Shown one piece after another: positions 1 through 5,066 of a stretch of DNA of 5,066 bases. The position numbers and the translations under genes are program-made. Under the pieces are notes generated by a model. It had not been told where the DNA came from. It saw only the letters and a program-made list of their open reading frames with translations, and did no database searches. The DNA is from CAYYWV01 sp964475385 (GTDB taxonomy: Bacteria > Pseudomonadota > Alphaproteobacteria > JAAXGF01): NCBI GenBank assembly GCA_964475385.1, contig CAYYWV010000147.1:1-5066 (forward strand). Reading direction: 5' to 3'. Position 1 is the stretch's first letter. Every line of letters begins with the position of its first letter.

Positions 1-1
1 C

Positions 2-535
2 AACCTCAACGTCTTCCGCCCCGCGGACGCGGTCGAGACCGCCGAGTGCTGGGCGCTCGCGCTCGCCGAGACCGCGACGCCTTCGGTGATCGCGCTTTCG
101 CGCCAGGGCGCGCCGACGCTGCGCACCGCGCATACGGACGAGAACCTTTGCGCCCGCGGGGCCTATGTGCTCGCCGACGCCGACGGCGGGCCGGCGCGCG
201 CGACCTTGATCGCCACCGGCTCGGAGGTCGCCGTCGCGCTCGCCGCCCGCGCGGCGCTCGAGGCCGAAGGCGTCCCCACCCGCGTGGTCTCGATGCCGTG
301 TTGGCGGTTGTTCGACCGCCAAGAGGAAGGCTACCGCCGCGCGGTGATCGACCCGGCGACCGTGCGGGTCGCGGTCGAGGCGGCGGCGCCGCTCGGCTGG
401 GAGCGCTACGTCGGCGAGACCGGCGCGGCGATCGGCATGACGGGTTTCGGCGCTTCGGCCCCGGCCGAGACGCTGTACGCCCATTTCGGCATCACGGCGG
501 AGGCCGTCGCCGCCGCGGTGCGGGCAAGGCTGTAA
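2..535 (+). CDS. tkt: Transketolase, C-terminal part (5' truncated by window edge)
   Basis: This is the last 177 residues of transketolase, the thiamine diphosphate enzyme that moves two-carbon ketol units between sugar phosphates in the pentose phosphate and Calvin pathways. The reading frame is open from base 2 and ends at TAA 533-535. The visible part begins in the pyrimidine-binding domain with NLNVFRPAD followed by VETAECW, matching the family's W/F-R-P-x-D...E region. Next comes ALSRQ; the Arg corresponds to the substrate-phosphate-binding Arg of E. coli TktA. Asn usually follows SRQ, but here it is Gly. The C-terminal domain follows, with LIATGSEV, RVVSMPCWRLFDRQ, and the ending WERYVGETGAAIGMTGFGASAPAETLYAHFGIT typical of alphaproteobacterial enzymes. 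The upstream two thirds, with the ThDP/Mg site, lie outside the window. It is probably the first visible gene of an operon, 59 nt ahead of gap. Identity is secure; any isozyme role is unknown. Confidence 0.96.
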   Translation, partial: NLNVFRPADAVETAECWALALAETATPSVIALSRQGAPTLRTAHTDENLCARGAYVLADADGGPARATLIATGSEVAVALAARAALEAEGVPTRVVSMPCWRLFDRQEEGYRRAVIDPATVRVAVEAAAPLGWERYVGETGAAIGMTGFGASAPAETLYAHFGITAEAVAAAVRARL

Positions 536-545
536 GCAGCCGCAA

Positions 546-561
546 GCGGCGACCGCGCCGC
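546..561 (+). other. Small GC-rich stem-loop in the tkt-gap spacer
   Basis: GCGGCG (546-551) pairs perfectly with CGCCGC (556-561) around the four-base loop ACCG. A second, mutually exclusive hairpin, GCCGC-AA-GCGGC, spans 539-550. No T-run follows, so this is not a standard intrinsic terminator; it could mark RNA processing or mild attenuation between tkt and gap. In DNA this rich in G and C, such stems arise easily by chance, so any function is speculation. Apart from this, the 536-594 spacer holds only the gap ribosome binding site. Confidence 0.3.
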
Positions 562-583
562 GCGCAGCTTTCGATCAAAAACT

Positions 584-591
584 GGAGGTGA
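584..591 (+). promoter_or_regulatory. Ribosome binding site of gap
   Basis: GGAGGTGA is a near-perfect Shine-Dalgarno sequence. Counted from the GGAGGT core (584-589), 5 nt separate it from the ATG at 595. It fixes the gap start and excludes the ATG at 588, which opens an out-of-frame shadow reading frame. It sits in an A-rich patch (ATCAAAAACT, then AAAAATG) that stands out from the GC-rich surroundings, consistent with a highly translated gene. Confidence 0.85.
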
Positions 592-594
592 AAA

Positions 595-1599
595 ATGCCG
601 GTTCGTCTCGCGATCAACGGTTTCGGCCGTATCGGCCGCCTCGTTCTGCGGGCCATCCACGAAGCGAACCGAGACGACGTGGAGGTGGTCGCGATCAACG
701 ACCTCGGCCCGGTCGAGACCAACGCCCATCTTCTGCGCTACGATTCGGTTCACGGTCGATTCCCGGGCGAGGTCAAGACCACGGACGACAGCATCGACCT
801 CGGCCGCGGGCCGATCAAGGTCTGCGCCGAACGCGACCCGGCGGCGCTGCCGTGGGGCGATCTCGGGGTCGATGTGGCGCTCGAATGCACGGGCCGCTTC
901 ACCAAGCGCGAGCTCGCGGCCAAGCACCTCGAGGCCGGCGCGCGCAAGGTTCTGGTCTCGGCGCCGGCGTCGGAGGCCGACCTTACGGTGGTCTACGGCG
1001 TCAATCACGACCGCCTGACCCAAGAGCACAAGGTCGTCTCCAACGCGTCCTGCACCACCAACTGCCTCGCGCCGGTGGCCAAGGCGCTCAACGACGCGAT
1101 CGGAATCGACTGCGGCTTCATGACCACGGTGCACGCCTACACCGGCGACCAGCCGGTGCTGGACACCCTGCACAAGGATCTGCACCGGGCGCGGGCGGCG
1201 GCGCTTTCGATCATTCCGACCTCGACCGGGGCGGCGCGGGCCGTGGGCCTCGTCCTGCCCGAGCTCAAGGGCCGGCTCGACGGCGTCGCGGTCAGGGTGC
1301 CCACGCCCAATGTCTCGATGGTCGATCTCTCGTTCATCGCCAAGCGCGAGACCAGCGCCGAGGAGATCAACGAGGCCATCAAGGCGGCGGCGAACGGCCC
1401 GCTCGCCGGCATCCTCGCGACCTCGGAAGCGCCGCTCGTCTCGACCGACTTCAACCACTGCCCGGCGAGCGCGACTTTCGACCTCGGCCAAACCGCGGTG
1501 ATCGAGGGCAAGCTCTGCCGCGTGCTCGCCTGGTACGACAACGAGTGGGGCTTCTCGAACCGGATGGCCGACGTCGCCGCCCTTCTGGGCCGGCTGTAG
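595..1599 (+). CDS. gap: Type I glyceraldehyde-3-phosphate dehydrogenase
   Basis: This 334-residue protein has the normal GAPDH length. It catalyses the reversible oxidation and phosphorylation of glyceraldehyde-3-phosphate to 1,3-bisphosphoglycerate in the cytosol, the substrate shared with the next gene product, PGK. The N-terminal Rossmann domain opens with AINGFGRIGR (residues 6-15), and Asp36 (INDLG) is the usual NAD ribose-binding acidic residue. The catalytic motif SNASCTTNCLAP holds Cys153, and His180 in TTVHAYTGDQ is its base partner. RVPTPNVSMVDL and the closing WYDNEWGFSNRM complete the catalytic domain. The pair that is Leu-Pro in strictly NAD-dependent enzymes is Thr191-Leu192 here (DTLHKDL), which may relax cofactor choice; this is inference. 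The start is set by a strong ribosome binding site. The gene lies 59 nt after tkt and 19 nt before pgk, and is probably co-transcribed with both. Confidence 0.98.
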   Translation: MPVRLAINGFGRIGRLVLRAIHEANRDDVEVVAINDLGPVETNAHLLRYDSVHGRFPGEVKTTDDSIDLGRGPIKVCAERDPAALPWGDLGVDVALECTGRFTKRELAAKHLEAGARKVLVSAPASEADLTVVYGVNHDRLTQEHKVVSNASCTTNCLAPVAKALNDAIGIDCGFMTTVHAYTGDQPVLDTLHKDLHRARAAALSIIPTSTGAARAVGLVLPELKGRLDGVAVRVPTPNVSMVDLSFIAKRETSAEEINEAIKAAANGPLAGILATSEAPLVSTDFNHCPASATFDLGQTAVIEGKLCRVLAWYDNEWGFSNRMADVAALLGRL

Positions 1600-1605
1600 C
1601 CGCGC

Positions 1606-1612
1606 GGGAGGT
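1606..1612 (+). promoter_or_regulatory. Ribosome binding site of pgk, supporting its GTG start
   Basis: GGGAGGT lies 6 nt before GTG 1619. This supports the non-ATG start over later start codons, since the PGK N-terminal motif RVDLNVP begins only about 20 residues in. It falls within the 19-nt gap-pgk spacer, which leaves no room for a promoter or terminator. Confidence 0.8.
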
Positions 1613-1618
1613 TCGGCC

Positions 1619-2815
1619 GTGACGGCCTTCCGGACCCTCGACGACCTCGAGCCTGCGGGCCGGCGCGTCCTCGTCCGGGTCGATCTCAACGTGCCTATGC
1701 GCGAGGGCGAGGTCGCGGACGCGACCCGGATCGAGCGCGTCGCGCCGACGCTCAACGAGCTCGCCGAGCGCGGCGGCCGCGTCGTGGCGATCTCGCACTT
1801 CGGCCGACCCAAAGGCAAGGTCGTGCCGTCGATGTCGCTCGCCCCCCTCGTGGAGCCGCTGTCGGCCGCGCTCGGCGGACGCGCGGTGGCCTTCGCGCCC
1901 GACTGCGTGGGCGAGGCGGCCGAAGCGGCGGCGGCGGAGCTTGCCGACGGCGCGGTGCTGCTGCTCGAGAATCTGCGCTTCCATGCGGGCGAGGAGAAGA
2001 ACGATCCCGACTTCGCCGCCGCGCTCGCCCGCCTCGGCGAGGTCTATGTGAACGACGCTTTCTCGGCCGCGCACCGGGCGCACGCCTCGGTGGTCGGGGT
2101 GGCGAAGCTCTTGCCGGCCTACGCCGGGCGGCTGATGCAGGCCGAGCTCGAAGCGCTCGACGCGGCGCTCGAGAACCCGGCGCGCCCGGTCGCCGCGGTG
2201 GTCGGCGGGGCCAAGGTCTCGACCAAGCTCGCGCTGCTCGGCAACCTGATCGAACGGGTCGACATGCTGGTCATCGGCGGCGGCATGGCCAACACCTTCC
2301 TCGCCGCCAAGGGCGTTTCGGTCGGCCGCTCGCTGTGCGAGCGCGACATGGCCGAGACCGCGCGCGAGATCATGGCCCGGGCCGAGCGCCGCGGCTGCGC
2401 GCTGATCCTGCCCGAAGACGCGGTGGTCGCCACCCGCTTCGAGGCCGGCGCGCCGCGCGAGACGGTCGCCATCGACGCGGTCGCCGACGACGCCATGATC
2501 CTCGACATCGGACCGGCGAGCGCGAAGGCGATCGCCGACCGCCTCGCCGAGGCCCGAACCGTGGTCTGGAACGGGCCGCTCGGCGCGTTCGAGCTCGATG
2601 GGTTCGATGGCGGGACGAACGCGGTCGCCCGCGCCGTCGCCCGGCTGACCGCCGAAGCCGGCCTGGTCAGCGTGGCCGGCGGCGGCGACACGGTGGCGGC
2701 GCTCGCCAAGGCCGGCGCGCTCGACCGCTTTACTTACGTCTCGACCGCCGGCGGGGCCTTCCTCGAATGGCTCGAAGGGCGCGCGCTGCCGGGGGTCGCG
2801 GCGCTCCGCCCTTGA
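1619..2815 (+). CDS. pgk: Phosphoglycerate kinase
   Basis: This 398-residue cytosolic enzyme has typical bacterial PGK length. It reversibly transfers phosphate between 1,3-bisphosphoglycerate and ADP, following GAPDH in the pathway. The N-terminal substrate domain shows RVDLNVPM (Asp22, Asn24), HFGRPKG (His60, Arg63), LENLRFHAGEEKNDPDF (Arg120) and VNDAFSAAHRAHAS (Arg153), the conserved basic patch for 3-phosphoglycerate. The C-terminal nucleotide domain shows VVGGAKVSTK (Lys199, Lys203), WNGPLGAFE (317-325), AGGGDTVAAL (GGGDT at 354-358) and the closing YVSTAGGAFLEWLEG. No key residue is missing. It starts with GTG, supported by its ribosome binding site, and ends at TGA 2813-2815. A TTG at 2812 overlaps this stop, and the next gene follows within at most 35 nt, so translational coupling is possible. 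Identity is certain; only one copy is visible. Confidence 0.98.
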   Translation: MTAFRTLDDLEPAGRRVLVRVDLNVPMREGEVADATRIERVAPTLNELAERGGRVVAISHFGRPKGKVVPSMSLAPLVEPLSAALGGRAVAFAPDCVGEAAEAAAAELADGAVLLLENLRFHAGEEKNDPDFAAALARLGEVYVNDAFSAAHRAHASVVGVAKLLPAYAGRLMQAELEALDAALENPARPVAAVVGGAKVSTKLALLGNLIERVDMLVIGGGMANTFLAAKGVSVGRSLCERDMAETAREIMARAERRGCALILPEDAVVATRFEAGAPRETVAIDAVADDAMILDIGPASAKAIADRLAEARTVVWNGPLGAFELDGFDGGTNAVARAVARLTAEAGLVSVAGGGDTVAALAKAGALDRFTYVSTAGGAFLEWLEGRALPGVAALRP

Positions 2816-2850
2816 GCGATCCGCGCCCGCCCAATGGGGGCGCGCGGGTC

Positions 2851-3255
2851 GTGATCTTTCACTCGCTCGACCACGCGCGGGCGGCGTTGGCGGCCGCCGC
2901 CGAGGCGCGGGCCCCTTTGATTCTGCGCACCGCCCCCGGGGCCGCGGCCTATGCGGGGGCGGGTTATCTCAAGGCGGTGGTCGACCGGGCGCGCGCTGAT
3001 GCGCCGGACGCGCGGGCCGAAGCGGCGATCGACTGCGGCGACGACGCGGGCCTCGCGCTCGCCGCCCTGCGCGCGGGCTGGACCGCGCTTTTCTTTTCGG
3101 GCGAAGAGGACGCGCGCCGCCGCATCGCCGCCATCGCCGCCGCCCAGGGCGCGCGCCTGCTTGCGGACGCGCGCGCCGAGGAGACCCTCGACCTTCTTGA
3201 TTCGCCCGACCCGGAGGCGGCCTGCCGGGCCTTCTTCGAACGCCGCCGCGAATAG
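2851..3255 (+). CDS. Uncharacterised protein resembling the N-terminal half of a class II aldolase barrel
   Basis: This protein has about 134 residues from GTG 2851. An in-frame TTG at 2812, overlapping the pgk stop, would give 147; GTG is preferred because the extra residues (SDPRPPNGGAR) look unstructured. Neither start has a clear ribosome binding site. I see motif-by-motif similarity to class II fructose-bisphosphate/tagatose aldolases. VIFHSLDHARAALAAA matches their AFNVNNLEQ-type first strand and helix. APLILRTAPGAAAYAGAGYLKAVV (about 21-44) matches APVIxQxSxGAxKYAG. AAIDCGDDAGLALAALRAGWTALFFSG (about 58-84) matches the LDHG...AIxxGFtSVMxDGS block. In the family, the Asp-His pair supplies the catalytic Asp and a metal ligand; here it is Asp61-Cys62. 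The protein ends near the fourth or fifth strand, so the other metal-binding His residues and the C-terminal half are absent. Class II aldolase activity is therefore unlikely; a structural, regulatory or unknown role is inferred. The frame is intact, so it is not an obvious pseudogene. Confidence 0.75.
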   Translation: MIFHSLDHARAALAAAAEARAPLILRTAPGAAAYAGAGYLKAVVDRARADAPDARAEAAIDCGDDAGLALAALRAGWTALFFSGEEDARRRIAAIAAAQGARLLADARAEETLDLLDSPDPEAACRAFFERRRE

Positions 3256-3276
3256 CGTTCAACCCTTCCGCCGGCG

Positions 3277-3305
3277 TTGCAAAAGCCCCGGGGCTGGGCT
3301 ATCTG
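3277..3305 (+). promoter_or_regulatory. Putative sigma70-type promoter of fba
   Basis: A -35-like TTGCAA (3277-3282) is followed by exactly 17 nt and a -10-like TATCTG (3300-3305). This is acceptable for an alphaproteobacterial housekeeping promoter, although the -10 box is weak. It lies 22 nt after the preceding stop codon and predicts a transcript beginning near 3311-3313, with an untranslated leader of about 80 nt. The spacer contains the 12-base palindrome AGCCCCGGGGCT (3284-3295), which could be an operator or chance. The local drop in GC content after 3300 supports a promoter. Confidence 0.5.
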
Positions 3306-3331
3306 ATGGGTGATTTTCCATCCCTTTTCCC

Positions 3332-3367
3332 GGCGCTTGCGGCCGCTTCCGAGACGGCCGCCGCGCC
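3332..3367 (+). promoter_or_regulatory. Long stem-loop in the fba 5' leader
   Basis: An outer 5-bp stem, GGCGC (3332-3336) with GCGCC (3363-3367), and an inner 7-bp stem, GCGGCCG (3339-3345) with CGGCCGC (3355-3361), stack around a small TT/C internal loop. The apical loop has nine bases (CTTCCGAGA). All 12 pairs are G-C or C-G. The structure ends 11 nt before the ribosome binding site. The sequence after it (AGTCACG) is not T-rich on either strand, so it is not an intrinsic terminator. It may stabilise the transcript or tune translation of fba; no known riboswitch class is recognised. Confidence 0.4.
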
Positions 3368-3378
3368 AGTCACGAACC

Positions 3379-3384
3379 GGAGGA
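3379..3384 (+). promoter_or_regulatory. Ribosome binding site deciding the fba start
   Basis: GGAGGA ends 8 nt before ATG 3393, ideal spacing. The in-frame ATG at 3306 would add 29 residues; it has no ribosome binding site, immediately follows the proposed -10 box, and its extension runs through the leader hairpin and has no counterpart in class I aldolases. The start at 3393 is therefore preferred. Confidence 0.85.
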
Positions 3385-3392
3385 CCGAGCCC

Positions 3393-4418
3393 ATGACGGC
3401 ATCCGATCTTGAAGCTACCGCCAAGGCGCTCGTCGCGCCGGGCAAGGGCATCCTCGCGGCCGACGAGAGCAGCCCGACGATCAAGAAGCGCTTCGATTCG
3501 ATCAACGTCGAATCGACCGAGGAGAACCGCCGCGCCTATCGCGAGATTCTGTTCACCACCCCCGGCGTCGGCGAGTTCATCTCGGGCGTGATCCTGTTCG
3601 ACGAGACCATCCGCCAGAAGGCCTCGGACGGCGTCCCCTTCGTCGAGGTTCTGAAAAGCCAGGGCATCATTCCCGGCATCAAGGTCGACAAAGGCGCCAA
3701 GCCGCTCGCCGGCGCGCCCGGCGAGAAGGTGACCGAAGGCCTCGACGGCCTGCGCGACCGGTTGCAAGAGTACTTCGATCTCGGCGCGCGCTTCACCAAG
3801 TGGCGGGCGGTGATCGCCATCGGCGACGGCCTGCCGTCGACCTACTGCATCGACGTGAACGCCCATGCGCTCGCCCGCTTCGCGGCGCTGTCGCAGGAGG
3901 CGGGCCTCGTGCCGATCGTCGAGCCCGAGGTGTTGATGGACGGCGACCACGATCTCGCGCGCTGCGCCGAGGCGACCGAGGCGACGCTCGCGCGGGTGTT
4001 CGCCGCGCTGCGCGACCAGCGGGTCGTCCTCGAAGGCATGCTGCTCAAGCCCAACATGGTGCTCGACGGCAAGGACCATGCGCCGAAGGCGAGCGTCGAG
4101 GAGGTCGCCGCCGCGACCGTGAAGACCTTGCGCCGGACGGTGCCCGCGGCGGTGCCCGGCATCGTCTTCCTCTCGGGCGGCCAGACCGACGAGGAGGCGA
4201 CCGCGCACCTCAACGCCATGAACGCCATGGACGCCGCCCATCCCTGGCAGCTCAGCTTCTCCTATGGGCGGGCGCTTCAGGCCCCGCCGCTCAAGACCTG
4301 GGCGGGGAACGCCGCCAATGCGGAAGCGGCCAAGAAGGCTTTCTATCGCCGGGCGAAGCTCAACAGCGCGGCGCGCTACGGCCGCTACAGCCCGGAGATG
4401 GAGCGCGAGGCGGCCTGA
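3393..4418 (+). CDS. fba: Class I fructose-bisphosphate aldolase
   Basis: This 341-residue cytosolic aldolase reversibly cleaves fructose-1,6-bisphosphate to dihydroxyacetone phosphate and glyceraldehyde-3-phosphate through a lysine Schiff base. It belongs to the eukaryote-like class I family, not the metal-dependent class II. Motifs in order are GKGILAADESSPTIKKRF (Asp24, equivalent to rabbit Asp33), ESTEENRRAYREILFTT, IIPGIKVDKGAKPLAG, FTKWRAVIAIG (Lys136, equivalent to Lys146), VPIVEPEVLMDGDHDL (Glu177 and Glu179) and LEGMLLKPNMVLDGKDH, in which Lys219 is the Schiff-base lysine (rabbit Lys229). FLSGGQTDEEATAHLNAMN and WQLSFSYGRALQAPPLKTWAG follow. The 42-residue gap between Glu177 and Lys219 matches that of the rabbit enzyme. 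The protein stops after RYGRYSPEMEREAA and lacks the C-terminal Tyr tail of animal aldolases, as expected for bacterial members. It probably has its own promoter, and the ThiE-like gene lies 23 nt downstream. Confidence 0.97.
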   Translation: MTASDLEATAKALVAPGKGILAADESSPTIKKRFDSINVESTEENRRAYREILFTTPGVGEFISGVILFDETIRQKASDGVPFVEVLKSQGIIPGIKVDKGAKPLAGAPGEKVTEGLDGLRDRLQEYFDLGARFTKWRAVIAIGDGLPSTYCIDVNAHALARFAALSQEAGLVPIVEPEVLMDGDHDLARCAEATEATLARVFAALRDQRVVLEGMLLKPNMVLDGKDHAPKASVEEVAAATVKTLRRTVPAAVPGIVFLSGGQTDEEATAHLNAMNAMDAAHPWQLSFSYGRALQAPPLKTWAGNAANAEAAKKAFYRRAKLNSAARYGRYSPEMEREAA

Positions 4419-4441
4419 AGGGGCGCGCGAGGGCAAGGGGC

Positions 4442-5066
4442 GTGAGCGCCGGCGGCGACGCGGCGCAAGCCTGCCGGCTTTACCTGATTACGCCGCCGCG
4501 CCTCGCGCCCGAGACCTTCGCCGAGACGCTTGCGGCGGCGCTTGACGCCGGCGACGTCGCCTGCGTTCAGCTCCGCTTGGCGGACGCCGACGACGAGGCC
4601 CGCCGCGCCGCGGCCCGAATCCTGCGCCCGGTCTGCCACGCCCGCGACGTCGCCTTCGTGATCGACGAAGACATCGATGCGGCCGCGGAGACGGAGGCCG
4701 ACGGGGTCCATCTTTCGGACTGCCGCGCGGTCGCGGCGGCGCGGGCGCGTCTGGGACCGGACCGAATCGTCGGCGCAGGCTGCGGGGGCTCGCGCCACGC
4801 CGCGATGGTCGCCGCCGAGGCGGGCGCGGACTATGTCTCCTTCGGCGCGATCTTCCCCTCGCCCACCCTGCCCGGGGCGGCGACCGTCGATCCCGAGATC
4901 CTTTCCTGGTGGAGCGCGCTGATGGTCGTGCCTTGCGTCGCGGTCGGCGGAATCACGCCCGAGAACTGCGCCGTTCCGGTCGCCGCGGGCGCCGATTTCA
5001 TCGCCGTCTCGGCCGCGGTCTGGACCGCGGCGGAAGGCCCTGCGGCCGCCGTCCGCGCGTTCAACG
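4442..5066 (+). CDS. ThiE/TenI-family (thiamine phosphate synthase-like) protein with altered active site, 3' end beyond window
   Basis: The frame opens at GTG 4442, 8 nt after GAGGG (4429-4433), and runs 208 codons to the window edge without a stop. It has the ThiE barrel signatures: RLYLITPP (first strand), ACVQLRL (40-46), ADGVHLS (86-92), GADYVSFGAIFPS (128-140), VPCVAVGGITPEN (163-175) and GADFIAVSAAVW (183-194). The family couples hydroxymethylpyrimidine diphosphate with thiazole phosphate to give thiamine phosphate. The usual catalytic positions are changed. The Lys of QxRxK is Ala47, the NDR/NDD motif is Asp75-Glu76-Asp77, the GQED motif is SDCR (92-95), the GVS motif is Gly111-Ala112-Gly113, and the T-x-T-K loop is SPTL (140-143). 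Flanking conserved blocks stay in frame, so this is not a frameshift. It may be a catalytically dead or repurposed paralogue. The thiamine link is suggestive because transketolase, visible upstream, needs ThDP. Family is confident; ThiE activity is doubtful. VRAFN at the edge suggests the true end is near. Confidence 0.85.
   Translation, partial: MSAGGDAAQACRLYLITPPRLAPETFAETLAAALDAGDVACVQLRLADADDEARRAAARILRPVCHARDVAFVIDEDIDAAAETEADGVHLSDCRAVAAARARLGPDRIVGAGCGGSRHAAMVAAEAGADYVSFGAIFPSPTLPGAATVDPEILSWWSALMVVPCVAVGGITPENCAVPVAAGADFIAVSAAVWTAAEGPAAAVRAFN

Noticed and set aside
588..1622. Plus-strand 344-codon frame covering all of gap in another frame
   Set aside because: The GAPDH frame has every catalytic motif and the proper ribosome binding site spacing; this one is Arg/Gly-rich shadow sequence.
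406..1818. Minus-strand open frame of 470 codons spanning tkt end, gap and pgk start
   Set aside because: It crosses three gene boundaries opposite conserved genes and has compositionally biased, motif-free sequence; a codon-bias artefact.
2834..2836. ATG as possible start of the small post-pgk gene
   Set aside because: It is not in the reading frame that ends at 3255; the in-frame choices are TTG 2812 and GTG 2851.
3284..3295. AGCCCCGGGGCT considered as an intrinsic terminator after the small gene
   Set aside because: It has no loop and no following T-run, so it cannot work as a standard terminator; retained only as a possible operator in the promoter finding.
3306..3392. 29-residue N-terminal extension of fba from ATG 3306
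   Set aside because: No ribosome binding site, next to the proposed -10 box, runs through the leader hairpin, and class I aldolases do not have it.
4212..4229. Tandem 9-base repeat (AACGCCATG twice)
   Set aside because: It encodes NAMNAM inside the conserved HLNAMN region of class I aldolase; two copies only and explained by the protein.
2964..4436. Very long minus-strand open frame (490 codons) across the small gene and fba
   Set aside because: It is opposite well-recognised coding sequence, encodes an Arg/Gly/Ala-rich shadow with no recognisable family motif, and long antisense frames are expected in DNA this GC-rich.
4419..4441. Possible TPP riboswitch ahead of the ThiE-like gene
   Set aside because: Only 23 nt separate it from fba, far too short for a THI element, and no THI-box motif is present.

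Overview
The window is a tightly packed, single-strand (+) run of central carbon metabolism genes from a very GC-rich bacterium. The protein sequences look alphaproteobacterial, most like the Rhodospirillales. The clues are the GAPDH stretches NDLGPVETNAHLLRYDSVHG and TLHKDLHRARAAALSIIP, the PGK stretch FTYVSTAGGAFLEWLEG, and the codon choice. The assignment comes from remembered family sequences, not from a search.

Layout. 2-535 is the C-terminal third of transketolase (tkt), cut by the left edge. 595-1599 is glyceraldehyde-3-phosphate dehydrogenase (gap). 1619-2815 is phosphoglycerate kinase (pgk, GTG start). About 2851-3255 is a small protein that looks like the first half of a class II aldolase barrel, with the metal-binding His of the Asp-His motif replaced by Cys. 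3256-3392 is the only sizeable non-coding gap; it holds a plausible sigma70 promoter, a strong leader hairpin and a good ribosome binding site. 3393-4418 is a class I (Schiff-base) fructose-bisphosphate aldolase (fba). 4442 to the right edge is a thiamine phosphate synthase (ThiE)/TenI-type barrel whose usual pyrophosphate/Mg residues are mostly gone.

How the genes fit together. Tkt, GAPDH, PGK and aldolase share the triose/hexose phosphate pool used by glycolysis, gluconeogenesis, the pentose phosphate pathway and, if the organism has RuBisCO, the Calvin cycle. No cbb-specific gene is visible, so autotrophy cannot be claimed. Tkt-gap-pgk-small gene look co-transcribed, with gaps of 59, 19 and at most 35 nt. 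Fba probably has its own start of transcription, and the ThiE-like gene follows it after 23 nt.

The two parts that deserve attention are the two (beta/alpha) barrel proteins with altered active sites that flank a normal class I aldolase. Everything else is ordinary housekeeping sequence. No RNA genes, mobile elements, CRISPR arrays or convincing intrinsic terminators were seen.
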